This document shows positions 1 through 7,000 of a stretch of 22,497 bases of DNA, piece after piece. The notes below the pieces were generated by a model, which saw nothing but the letters and a program-made list of their open reading frames with translations, was not told where the DNA came from and made no database searches. Where the stretch lies: IMG/VR virus record IMGVR_UViG_3300020411_002554, positions 1 to 22,497 of that record, one strand, 5' to 3'. The position numbers and the translations under genes are program-made. This DNA is from a virus. Numbering within the stretch: the stretch's first letter is position 1; each line of letters begins with the position of its first letter.

Positions 1-79
1 CGGGGGGTTGTTTATAATTCCGATGGATCCCCTAAGCTATAAACGACCCAGATCGACCTTTAAATATAAAGAAGAATGA
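1..79 (+). other. possible 3' end of an upstream gene
   Basis: Two forward frames are open from the left edge. Frame 1 reads RGVVYNSDGSPKL and stops at 40-42. Frame 2 reads through a segment ending RPRSTFKYKEE and stops at 77-79. Either could be the C-terminus of a gene that begins outside the window; frame 3 stops at once (15-17). Both peptides look protein-like, but too little is visible to name a family or to choose between them. The inverted repeat at 5-49 overlaps both readings. Confidence 0.25.
5..49. repeat. 12-bp inverted repeat (hairpin)
   Basis: The left arm GGGTTGTTTATA (5-16) pairs with the right arm TATAAACGACCC (38-49) over 12 positions, with one G-U wobble if transcribed, around a 21-nt loop. 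The loop contains the palindrome GGATCC. No T-run follows directly; the nearest is T8 at 83-90, so this is not a standard intrinsic terminator. It could be an mRNA-end or processing hairpin, or a protein-binding site. The function is unknown. Confidence 0.6.
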
Positions 80-96
80 AAATTTTTTTTCCCATA

Positions 97-102
97 TATA
101 AT
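97..102 (+). promoter_or_regulatory. candidate -10 box before the AbrB-like gene
   Basis: A perfect TATAAT lies 22 bp upstream of the start codon at 125. No convincing -35 hexamer is found at 16-18 bp spacing, where the sequence reads GAATGA or similar. In DNA this AT-rich the box could be chance, so it is a weak candidate. Confidence 0.25.
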
Positions 103-124
103 TTCGACACAGGTTTCGATTCAT

Positions 125-301
125 ATGAAAAAAAATTCTGGAAAAATTTTTGAATCCATTCAGGTCGATTCAGTAACAAATCATTATTATGTTGAGTTAC
201 CTGAATGGGTCGTTAATGATTTTGGATGGTATGAGGGATCTGAAATTGAACTTACATTAGATGGCAATGAAATCGTTATTACTGAAAGAGAAAATGACTA
301 A
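125..301 (+). CDS. AbrB/MazE-like small protein (58 aa)
   Basis: This encodes 58 residues starting MKKNSGKIFE. Its second half follows the SpoVT-AbrB/MazE swapped-hairpin pattern: a strand leading to LPEWVVNDFGW, then YEGSEIELTLDG, then NEIVITERE. That matches the family pattern of lP..l...lgw.eGd.iel..dg..i.i. Members are usually dimeric DNA-binding proteins, such as transition-state regulators or antitoxins. No partner toxin is visible: the next gene overlaps its end and has no toxin signature I recognise. The start is the first ATG of the open frame; only a weak AGG lies upstream. A DNA-binding role is inferred from fold resemblance, and the small size leaves room for error. It could act on the palindromic repeats or the promoter just downstream, but nothing in the sequence proves this. 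Confidence 0.6.
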   Translation: MKKNSGKIFESIQVDSVTNHYYVELPEWVVNDFGWYEGSEIELTLDGNEIVITEREND

Positions 302-461
302 TCCAACTTATCACATATACTTAAAGAACAATTGTTTGTTTAAAGATTTAAATGAGTGGGAGTTTAATATTATATGGAGAAGGATATATAAGTCGTATTT
401 TACAGAAGATTTAACATATGAAAAGTTAATCGAACCTGAGATGGTCGATGCATCATATTGA
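294..461 (+). CDS. hypothetical protein, 55 aa
   Basis: This small protein starts MTNPTYHIYLKNNCLFKDL and is followed by a region rich in aromatic and charged residues (EWEFNIIWRRIYKSYF, then TEDLTYEKL). I chose the ATG at 294, which overlaps the stop of the preceding gene in an ATGACTAA arrangement typical of translational coupling; the in-frame ATG at 261 would overlap that gene by about 40 bases. A purine-rich stretch (GAAAGAG) precedes the start. I associate short proteins with a similar YHxYLK start with cyanomyovirus genomes, but know of no function. The last codons lie in the first copy of a 15-bp direct repeat, so the C-terminus (VDASY) borders a local duplication. It is probably cytoplasmic, with no signal peptide or membrane segment. 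Confidence 0.65.
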   Translation: MTNPTYHIYLKNNCLFKDLNEWEFNIIWRRIYKSYFTEDLTYEKLIEPEMVDASY

Positions 462-486
462 GGTATCCTTGGATGCATCATATTGA
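447..486. repeat. 15-bp direct repeat with palindromic cores
   Basis: GATGCATCATATTGA occurs at 447-461 and again at 472-486, a 25-bp period. Each copy begins with the 8-bp palindrome GATGCATC. The first copy is the end of the 55-aa gene including its stop; the second runs into the -35 hexamer at 483-488. It may be a local duplication that carried the stop region forward, or a paired operator beside the promoter. Confidence 0.75.
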
Positions 487-511
487 CAATTTCTATATAA
501 TAATGTATGAT
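483..511 (+). promoter_or_regulatory. sigma70-type promoter (TTGACA-17-TATGAT)
   Basis: A perfect -35 hexamer TTGACA (483-488) is followed after exactly 17 bp by TATGAT (506-511), a one-mismatch -10. Transcription would start near 518, leaving a leader of about 16 nt before the glycosyltransferase ATG at 534. This is the host vegetative promoter type, unlike the phage late boxes further on. The upstream gene ends 22 bp before the -35. Confidence 0.75.
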
Positions 512-533
512 ATGAATGTAATTACAACACGTT

Positions 534-1289
534 ATGGCTAAAGGATTTACAGTAAAGGCAAACCCTCCTGCTGCTAAAAAAGAAACAGAATGGGATTATG
601 ATAAAGCAAAAGAATTACTTAAGGGAAAATCAGTAGTATTTTGTTTACCAGGTAGAGGAGTATCTTATACTTACTTAAAGGCATTTGTTCAGCTATGTTT
701 TGATCTAGTGCAATGTGGAGCAAGTATACAAATATCTCAAGATTATTCATCAATGGTCAATTTTGCCCGTTGTAAGTGTCTTGGAGCAAATGTATTAAGA
801 GGACCAGATCAATTACCTTGGGATGGTAAGTTAAATTATGATTATCAATTATGGATTGACTCAGATATAGTTTTTAATTCTGAGAAATTCTTTCAGTTAG
901 TTTTGATGGATCAGGATATAGCGTCTGGTTGGTATTGCACCGAAGACGGCAAAACCACCTCAGTTGCACATTGGATGGAAGAGGATGATTTTCGTAGCAA
1001 TGGTGGTGTAATGAATCATGAGACACTCGAAAGTATATCCAAGCGTAAGAAACCATTTACTGTAGATTATGCAGGTTTCGGATGGTTATTGATTAAAAAA
1101 GGAGTCTTTGAGAATGATGGAATGAAGTATCCTTGGTTCGCACCGAAGATGCAAGTATTTGAATCAGGAGAAGTGCAAGATATGTGCGGTGAGGATGTTT
1201 CTTTCTGTCTTGATGCAAAAGAAGCAGGTTTTGAGATCTGGTGTGATCCTAGAATTCGTGTAGGGCATGAAAAAACAAGAGTCATATAA
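534..1289 (+). CDS. GT-A-type glycosyltransferase (251 aa)
   Basis: This is a putative nucleotide-sugar glycosyltransferase. After a short lysine-rich N-terminus, VVFCLPGRG (34-42) begins a Rossmann-like strand and loop. WIDSD (107-111) carries the DxD metal/nucleotide-sugar motif (D109, D111). GEDVSFCLDAKEAGFEIW (219-236) matches the family's ED-x-x-F-C-x-x-A-x-x-AGF segment, and H245 in VGHEK is placed like the C-terminal metal-binding histidine of many GT-A enzymes. About 250 aa is enough for a single catalytic domain. There is no signal peptide or transmembrane helix, so it is probably cytoplasmic. It is the first gene of a unit bounded by a sigma70 promoter and a terminator, and its last 23 bases overlap the next gene. 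Only a weak ribosome binding site is visible. Donor and acceptor are unknown; a phage structural protein, phage DNA or host surface glycan are all possible. Confidence 0.75.
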   Translation: MAKGFTVKANPPAAKKETEWDYDKAKELLKGKSVVFCLPGRGVSYTYLKAFVQLCFDLVQCGASIQISQDYSSMVNFARCKCLGANVLRGPDQLPWDGKLNYDYQLWIDSDIVFNSEKFFQLVLMDQDIASGWYCTEDGKTTSVAHWMEEDDFRSNGGVMNHETLESISKRKKPFTVDYAGFGWLLIKKGVFENDGMKYPWFAPKMQVFESGEVQDMCGEDVSFCLDAKEAGFEIWCDPRIRVGHEKTRVI

Positions 1290-1431
1290 TATTCTTATAA
1301 AGGATAAGGTAGTATTTTCTGGTCTTTCAGAGTATGAAATGTTTGAGAGACTAGAAGATCTTTCGATAGAGTTCTATCAGACAGGTATACCTGATCCAAA
1401 TGACATAAAAACCAAAATTATAGAGGAATAA
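1267..1431 (+). CDS. hypothetical protein, 54 aa, acidic
   Basis: The ATG lies inside the end of the glycosyltransferase gene in another frame, giving a 23-base overlap and probable translational coupling. The product starts MKKQESYNILIKDKVVFSGL. It continues with an acidic helical stretch (SEYEMFERLEDLSIEFYQTG) and ends IPDPNDIKTKIIEE. I recall similar short proteins, with a beta hairpin followed by an ExxFxxxEDLxxEFYxTG helix, from cyanomyovirus genomes as conserved hypotheticals; no function is known to me. It has no membrane segment. A clean frame, co-directional overlap and a following gene with a good ribosome binding site make it convincing as a real gene. Confidence 0.7.
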   Translation: MKKQESYNILIKDKVVFSGLSEYEMFERLEDLSIEFYQTGIPDPNDIKTKIIEE

Positions 1432-1433
1432 AC

Positions 1434-1580
1434 ATGGCAAAAGCAAAAACTGGACTTAATGGAAACGTTTTCGTTGAGTCAATACCCAAAAAATCTCGTC
1501 AAGGGAACGGAAAACACTCAAAATACTCCGCAACATCCCGTAACTCGGCTCGTAAAAGGTATAGAGGGCAAGGAAAATGA
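1434..1580 (+). CDS. small highly basic protein, 48 aa
   Basis: This protein starts MAKAKTGLNGNVFVESIPKK and is then dominated by Arg, Lys, Ser, Gly and Asn, ending KRYRGQGK. I count 14 Lys/Arg and a single acidic residue, so it is strongly cationic. A clear ribosome binding site (AGAGG, 1422-1426) sits 7 nt before the ATG and overlaps the end of the previous gene, from which it is separated by 2 bases. By hand count the gene is about 41% GC, much higher than the structural genes downstream, with codons such as CGT, CCC and TCC. I recall near-identical short proteins in cyanomyoviruses as conserved hypotheticals. Charge and low complexity suggest nucleic-acid binding, but that is inference. 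An intrinsic terminator begins 4 bases after its stop. Confidence 0.75.
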   Translation: MAKAKTGLNGNVFVESIPKKSRQGNGKHSKYSATSRNSARKRYRGQGK

Positions 1581-1584
1581 CCAG

Positions 1585-1609
1585 AGCGTCTCGAAAGAGA
1601 CGCTTTTTT
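1585..1609 (+). terminator. intrinsic terminator
   Basis: A perfect 8-bp stem, AGCGTCTC (1585-1592) with GAGACGCT (1597-1604), closes a GAAA tetraloop. The T-run covers 1604-1609, its first base being the last of the stem. The GNRA loop and strong stem stand out in this AT-rich DNA. It ends the glycosyltransferase unit and insulates the late operon. Confidence 0.93.
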
Positions 1610-1621
1610 AGTGTTTTTACT

Positions 1622-1629
1622 TATAAATA
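1622..1629 (+). promoter_or_regulatory. T4-type late promoter box, distal
   Basis: An exact TATAAATA, the T4 late-promoter -10 element recognised by the gp55-type sigma factor with no -35 needed, lies 12 bp after the terminator T-run and 53 bp before gp25. Together with a second copy 26 bp downstream it should drive the baseplate operon late in infection. Confidence 0.8.
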
Positions 1630-1647
1630 AAGAATTGAGATTATAGA

Positions 1648-1655
1648 TATAAATA
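1648..1655 (+). promoter_or_regulatory. T4-type late promoter box, proximal
   Basis: This is a second exact TATAAATA, 27 bp before the gp25 start codon. Transcription would begin about 6 bp further on, leaving a leader near 20 nt. In tandem with the box at 1622 it gives two late starts for one operon. Confidence 0.8.
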
Positions 1656-1682
1656 AATCTAGCAAACTGTTTACTAAATTGA

Positions 1683-2081
1683 ATGAAAACTAGGGTATCT
1701 AGGTCATTTAAAGATATTAATTTATCATTTAAGCCCCATCCAATCACAAAAGATATTACAGTCATCAAAGATGCGAATGCAATCAAGAGATCTGTAAGAA
1801 ATTTGGTAGAAACAATGCCAAGAGAAAGGTTTTTTGCTTCTAATTTAGGAACTGATATACGAGGAAGTCTTTTTGATTTCTGTGATTTTGGTACTGCTTC
1901 TGTTATACAGAAACAAATTATAACAACGATTGAAAATTATGAACCAAGAGTGGATAATTTGAATGTTGAAGTATTTCCAAGACCAGATAACAATGAATTT
2001 GAAGTAAATATCTTCTTTGAAATCATTGGTCAACAGTTTCCTGCTCAAGCATTTCAATTCATATTAGAGTCATCAAGATAA
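1683..2081 (+). CDS. 25: baseplate wedge subunit gp25
   Basis: This is the gp25-like baseplate wedge protein (GPW/gp25 family), which in T4 sits at the wedge core with gp6 and gp53 and contacts the sheath. The 132-aa length matches the T4 protein. The family pattern is visible: ITKDITVIKDANAIKRSVRN (21-40) with the I.N..AI..S..NL signature, MPRERFF (45-51), NLGTDIRGSLFDF (54-66), and the conserved EPR (87-89) followed by VDNLNVEVFPR. The family was once called lysozyme-like, but its role in the virion is structural. It is the first gene after the tandem late promoters and lies 1 bp before gp6. No clear Shine-Dalgarno is seen before the ATG, which is the first in the frame. Confidence 0.95.
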   Translation: MKTRVSRSFKDINLSFKPHPITKDITVIKDANAIKRSVRNLVETMPRERFFASNLGTDIRGSLFDFCDFGTASVIQKQIITTIENYEPRVDNLNVEVFPRPDNNEFEVNIFFEIIGQQFPAQAFQFILESSR

Positions 2082-2082
2082 T

Positions 2083-4005
2083 ATGCCATTTACTAAATTT
2101 TCAAACTTAGACTTTGATCAGATAAAGACATCAATCAAAGATTATTTAAGAGCAAACTCAGATTTTACTGATTTTGACTTTGAAGGATCTAATTTTTCTG
2201 TTTTAATTGATACTCTTGCATATAATACTTACATAACTGCAGTTAATTCCAATTTAGTTGTTAATGAATCGTTTTTAGACTCTGCAACGGTTAGAGAAAA
2301 CGTTGTTTCTTTAGCAAGAAATATTGGTTATGTTCCTAGATCAAGAACTGCGGCAAAAGCAACTATATCATTTAATATTGAATCGATTTCAGACCTGTCA
2401 ATGCCCTCTACAGTGACTCTTAAAGCAGGTCTAGTGTGCATTGGTACTGGTAATAATGTTACTTATACTTTCTCTATTCCAGAGGATATAACGACCACTA
2501 CAGTATTAAAGGGAACAGCAGATAATCCAGCTGGTTATACAGCATCATTTAATGATATTGTTGTTTATCAAGGAACATATTTAAAAAAATCTTTTAAAGT
2601 TGATGGATCTTTAGATCAAAGATTTATATTAGATAATTCATTTATTGATACATCAACAATGATCATTTACATAAAAGATGATTTAAATGGTGCTGATAAA
2701 GGAATTTTATATAGTAAAATAGACAATATTTTAACACTAAAATCAACATCAAGAACATATTTAATACAAGAAGTGCAAGATGAGAAATATGAAATTCTTT
2801 TTGGTGATGGTATTTTTGGTAAAAAGTTAGAAAATGGTAAAATAATTGATGTTAGTTACATTATTACCGATGGAAAAGATGGTAATGGACCATCAGTATT
2901 CTCATTTGCAGGAACTGTAGAAACAATTCCAGGTTCAGTAGTTGATTTAAATGGAACACCATCAATAAGCGTTACTTCTGGTGCCTCTAATGGGGGTGAT
3001 ATTGAACCAATAGACTCTATTAAGTATTTTGCACCTAGACTTTACTCAGCACAGTATAGGGCGGTTACAGGAAGGGATTATGAGTCAATAATACAGCAAA
3101 TTTATCCAAATACTGAGAGTGTTTCTGTTGTTGGTGGTGAAGAAATAGATCCACCTCAATTTGGAACAGTTTTTATTACAATTAAACCAAAAAATGGTGA
3201 ATTTGTATCAGATTTTGATAAAACTTCTATACTTTCTGAATTAAAGAATTATTCATTAACTGGTATAAACCAAAAAATTATAGATTTGAAAATTTTACAT
3301 ATTGAGGTTGATTCCTCTATTTATTATGATGCATCTAAAGTTAGAAATATAGATGGATTGAAAACAGATGTTGTTAATGGATTGACTGAATATTCCAAAT
3401 CTGTGGATATTAATAAATTTGGTGGTAGATTTAAATATAGTAAAGTTTTGAGTGTAATTGATAATATTGAAGATTCAATTACTTCAAATATAACAAAAAT
3501 TAGAATTAGAAGAAATTTAAATGCTCTTGTAAATCAATTTGCACAATATGAACTTTGTTTTGGTAATGAATTTAATGTTAAATCTGAAGGATTAAATATT
3601 AAGAGTACTGGATTTAAGATTGCAGGTGAATCTGCAAATGTATATTTAACAGATACTCCAAATGCTGATAAAAAAGAAGGAATTGTATCTATTGTAAAGG
3701 TAGGTGAGGATGGTGAAAAAATAATCATTGTTGAAAATGCAGGAACAGTTGATTATATTAAAGGTGAAATTAATTTAACTACAATCAATATAATATCAAC
3801 TTCAAAACCAAATAATATTATAGAGGTTCAAGCATTTCCAGAATCAAATGATATTATTGGTCTTCAAGAGTTATATTTGAAATTTAACATTGCTAATAGT
3901 ACAATAAATATGGTTAAAGATACTATTTCATCAGGTGATCAAATATCTGGTGTTGGATTTAAAGTTACTTCAAGTTACACAAACGGAGCATTAATAAGAG
4001 GATAA
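2083..4005 (+). CDS. 6: baseplate wedge subunit gp6
   Basis: This is the gp6-type wedge protein of the Baseplate J-like superfamily; in T4, gp6 dimers form the inner ring that links wedges and transmits the contraction signal. The 640 aa are close to the T4 length. The N-terminus is typical: a start near FSNLDFDQIKTSIKDYL, then FDFEGSNFSVLIDTLAYNT (about 34-52), an NESFLDSATVRENVVSLA segment and IGYVPRSRTAA (about 87-97). The central signature is at about 314-350, with a YFAPRLYSAQYRAVTGRDYE-type segment followed by IYPNTESVSVVGGEE. The gene lies 1 bp after gp25, and its 3' end carries the ribosome binding site of the next gene. No damage is seen. Confidence 0.95.
   Translation: MPFTKFSNLDFDQIKTSIKDYLRANSDFTDFDFEGSNFSVLIDTLAYNTYITAVNSNLVVNESFLDSATVRENVVSLARNIGYVPRSRTAAKATISFNIESISDLSMPSTVTLKAGLVCIGTGNNVTYTFSIPEDITTTTVLKGTADNPAGYTASFNDIVVYQGTYLKKSFKVDGSLDQRFILDNSFIDTSTMIIYIKDDLNGADKGILYSKIDNILTLKSTSRTYLIQEVQDEKYEILFGDGIFGKKLENGKIIDVSYIITDGKDGNGPSVFSFAGTVETIPGSVVDLNGTPSISVTSGASNGGDIEPIDSIKYFAPRLYSAQYRAVTGRDYESIIQQIYPNTESVSVVGGEEIDPPQFGTVFITIKPKNGEFVSDFDKTSILSELKNYSLTGINQKIIDLKILHIEVDSSIYYDASKVRNIDGLKTDVVNGLTEYSKSVDINKFGGRFKYSKVLSVIDNIEDSITSNITKIRIRRNLNALVNQFAQYELCFGNEFNVKSEGLNIKSTGFKIAGESANVYLTDTPNADKKEGIVSIVKVGEDGEKIIIVENAGTVDYIKGEINLTTINIISTSKPNNIIEVQAFPESNDIIGLQELYLKFNIANSTINMVKDTISSGDQISGVGFKVTSSYTNGALIRG
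3996..4001 (+). promoter_or_regulatory. ribosome binding site of the giant gene
   Basis: AAGAGG lies 5 nt before the ATG at 4007, inside the last codons of gp6. It is the strongest Shine-Dalgarno in the structural block and supports the chosen start of the giant gene. Confidence 0.7.
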
Positions 4006-4006
4006 T

Positions 4007-7000
4007 ATGATAAGTACGGGTATTGATAAAAGAATTAAAGTTCAACAAATTATTGAAAATCAACTTCCAGAATTTATATTAGCTGAAAGTCCAAAAACTG
4101 TAGATTTTTTAAAACAATATTATATTTCTCAAGAATATACTGGTGGTCCAATAGATTTAGTTGATAATTTAGATCAGTATTTAAAATTAGATAATTTAAC
4201 TCCAGAAGTTATTACTGGAGAAACAAAATCAACTGGAATAACTACTTCTGGTGATACTACAATTTCAGTTGAAACTACAAAAGGATTTCCAAATGAGTAT
4301 GGTTTATTAAAAATTGGAAGTGAAGTTGTAACATATACAGGTATAACAACTAATAGTTTTACTGGATGTAAACGTGGATTTAGTGGAATAACAACATATA
4401 AAGATGCTAATAATCCATCAGAGATAATATTTTCAGATTCATCTGCAGATTCTCATGTAGAAGGAATCAAGGTACAGAATTTAAGTGCTTTATTTTTACA
4501 AGAATTTTATAAAAAGTTAAAGAAAACTTTTACACCTGGATTGGAAAACTCTGATTTTGTAAGTGATTTAGATGTAAATAATTTTATAAAGGAAGCAAGA
4601 ACATTTTATCAAGCAAAAGGTACAGAAGAATCTTTTAGAATTTTATTTAATGTATTATATGGGGTAAATCCAAAAGTAATTGATCTTGAACAATATTTAA
4701 TAAAACCATCGTCAGCAAGATATGTAAGACGAGAAAGAATAGTAGCAGAAAGAATATCTGGAGATCCTTTAAAACTAAAAGGACAAACAATAATTAGAAC
4801 AACAGATTCCTCTACTACAGCTTCAATTTCTGAAGTTGAAGTACTGACAGGAATAGGTGGAATATATGGAACATCAGATTATTATAGTTTAGACATTTTT
4901 GTTGGATATGATGATGAAGAATTTGTAACTGGAACATTTAATGTAACAGGTAAAACTAAAGTAATATCTAATGTCACTACAGAAAGCAAAGTTATAACAG
5001 TTGATTCTACTATTGGTTTTGGTGCAACGGGTACAGTTATTGCTGGTCTTAATACAAGTATTACATATACCGATAAAACTGTAAATCAATTTTTAAATTG
5101 TTCAGGTATAACCTCACCAATAACATTAGGTTCTGATCTTATTATTGATGATAAGATTTTTGGGTATGAAAATGGAGATTTAACGAAGAAAGTAGAGTTA
5201 AGAATAACTGGAGTTTTAAAAGAACTTGTTCCCTCTCCAAATAATAAATTAGCTCTAGAAGGAGAAACAATTAGTATTAAGAGTATTGGTGAAATAATTC
5301 AAAATCCAGATTATGATGCAACTCAAAAAGAAATATTTGCAAATTCTTGGAATTATAATACTTCAAGCAATTACGATGTTAAAGAAACTACTACAAATCA
5401 AAGTGCAAGTTTTATCTTAAAATCTACTATAGATAAATCTAGTTTAAAAGAAGGAGATTCTGTTCAATTTTTAGTTAAAAATAGTGATCCATTTTCTTTA
5501 GGAACACTTATTGCAGAATCTGTTGTTAGTGAGATTAAAAAATCTGAAAATAAAGTTTTATTAGAAGATACAATAACTGATTTAAGTGCAAAAAATCAAT
5601 ATGTAATTAGAAGATTATTAAAGAAAGCATCTAGCACATATGATTTAATTAAATTTGGAAATGATACTTTAACTACAGAAATTCAAAATGTTTATAATGA
5701 ATCTGATGAAAGTTTATATGTAGCAAGTAATTCCTTACCAGCATATGAAATTGATACAAATATATTAAAATCTACTATTTCTAACGTAGTTGTAAATGAT
5801 ACTATTCGGGATTATAATCCAATAACTAGAAAATATTCAACAATATCATTTAATTCTGATACTACTTTTATAACTGGAGATAGAGTATATTATGAACCAC
5901 AAGGAAATCCTCTGGTTGGAATATCAACTGGATATTATTATATTAAAAATTTTGAAGCAAATAAAATAAAATTATATCAATCATTAGCATTTATTAAATC
6001 AAATGATAATATTGAATTTGATATTCCATTAGATACTACCACTTCACATACTTTTATTTTATCTGATCATTATGATAGGAAAATAACTCCTCAAAAAATA
6101 TTAAAGAAATTTCCAATAGATGTTAAACAAAATCTAGGTAAAAAAGTAAAAACTATTCCTGGATCTGTCGGAATGTTGATAGACGGTGTTGAAATAGAAA
6201 ATAATAAGTCTACAGATAGTATTTTTTATGGTTCTATAAGTAATTTTTCAGTTATTGGTAATGGAAGTGATTATGATGTAGTTAATCCTCCTGTAATTGA
6301 TATAGATTCTATAGAATCTCCTGTACCAACTAAAGCATTAGTAAGTCCTGTTATAAAGGGTGATATAAAGGAATTTATAGTTGATCCACAAGAATATGAT
6401 ATAGAAAATGTTGCATCAATAAAAATATCTGGTGGAAACGGAGGAGGAGATTTATTACAACCAATTATTTCTTATAGAAATAGAGTTTTAGAATTTAATG
6501 GAGTAACTACATCATTTGGTGGTGGTGTTGATACTTATTCAGAAACTATAACATTTAGTACTCCACATAATTTGACTAGTGGTCAAGTATTAATTTATGA
6601 TAGAAATAAAAATCAACAATTAGGAATTGGAACATTTAAGGGTAGTAATATTTCTGCTTCTGAATTTTTAATAGATGGTTTGCCATATTGGCCAGAGGTT
6701 GTAGGTTTGTCTACAATTAGACTTTATAGAAGTGAAAATGATTATATTAGTGGTATTAATACAATAGGATTTACTGAGTCATTTAAAGATGGTATTCATA
6801 AATTTAGAATAAAAGATTCTAAGAAAACTTTATCTGGAGTTAGAATTGTAGAGACTGGTAAACCATATTATTGTAGAAAGGTTTATGTTAATCCTACTGG
6901 AATATCTACAGAAAAATCAATAGTTACATTTAATAATCATGGATTTTCTGATGGAGAATTAATTTCATATCAAGCATCTGTTGGATTAGGATCTACAGCA

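Noticed and set aside
1-60. Possible tRNA or tRNA fragment at the left edge because of the long stem
   Set aside because: No T-loop consensus, anticodon arm or CCA-adjacent acceptor pairing can be laid out on it.
58-90. Possible terminator made of CTTTA/TAAAG arms and the T8 run
   Set aside because: The stem is only 5 bp, AT-rich, and separated from the T-run by 11 bases.
261-293. Longer start (ATG at 261) for the 55-aa gene
   Set aside because: It would overlap the AbrB-like gene by about 40 bases and add an N-terminus unlike the rest; the ATG at 294 gives a classic start/stop overlap.
496-501. TATAAT as the -10 box of the promoter before the glycosyltransferase
   Set aside because: It lies only 7 bp from TTGACA; TATGAT at 506-511 has the ideal 17-bp spacing.
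874-1285. Reverse-strand open frames opposite the glycosyltransferase gene
   Set aside because: They lie wholly inside a well-supported forward gene, have no upstream signals, and their sequences look like antisense reading.
1499-2057. Reverse-strand open frames over the 48-aa gene, terminator and gp25
   Set aside because: They cross a strong terminator, two late promoters and conserved gp25 coding sequence; no start signals or family features.
1683-2081. gp25 as an active lysozyme
   Set aside because: The old lysozyme-like label of the family is not supported here: no catalytic residues are recognisable and the gene sits among wedge genes.
3534-5089. Short reverse-strand frames inside gp6 and the giant gene
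   Set aside because: Antisense shadows of AT-rich forward genes with no ribosome binding sites.
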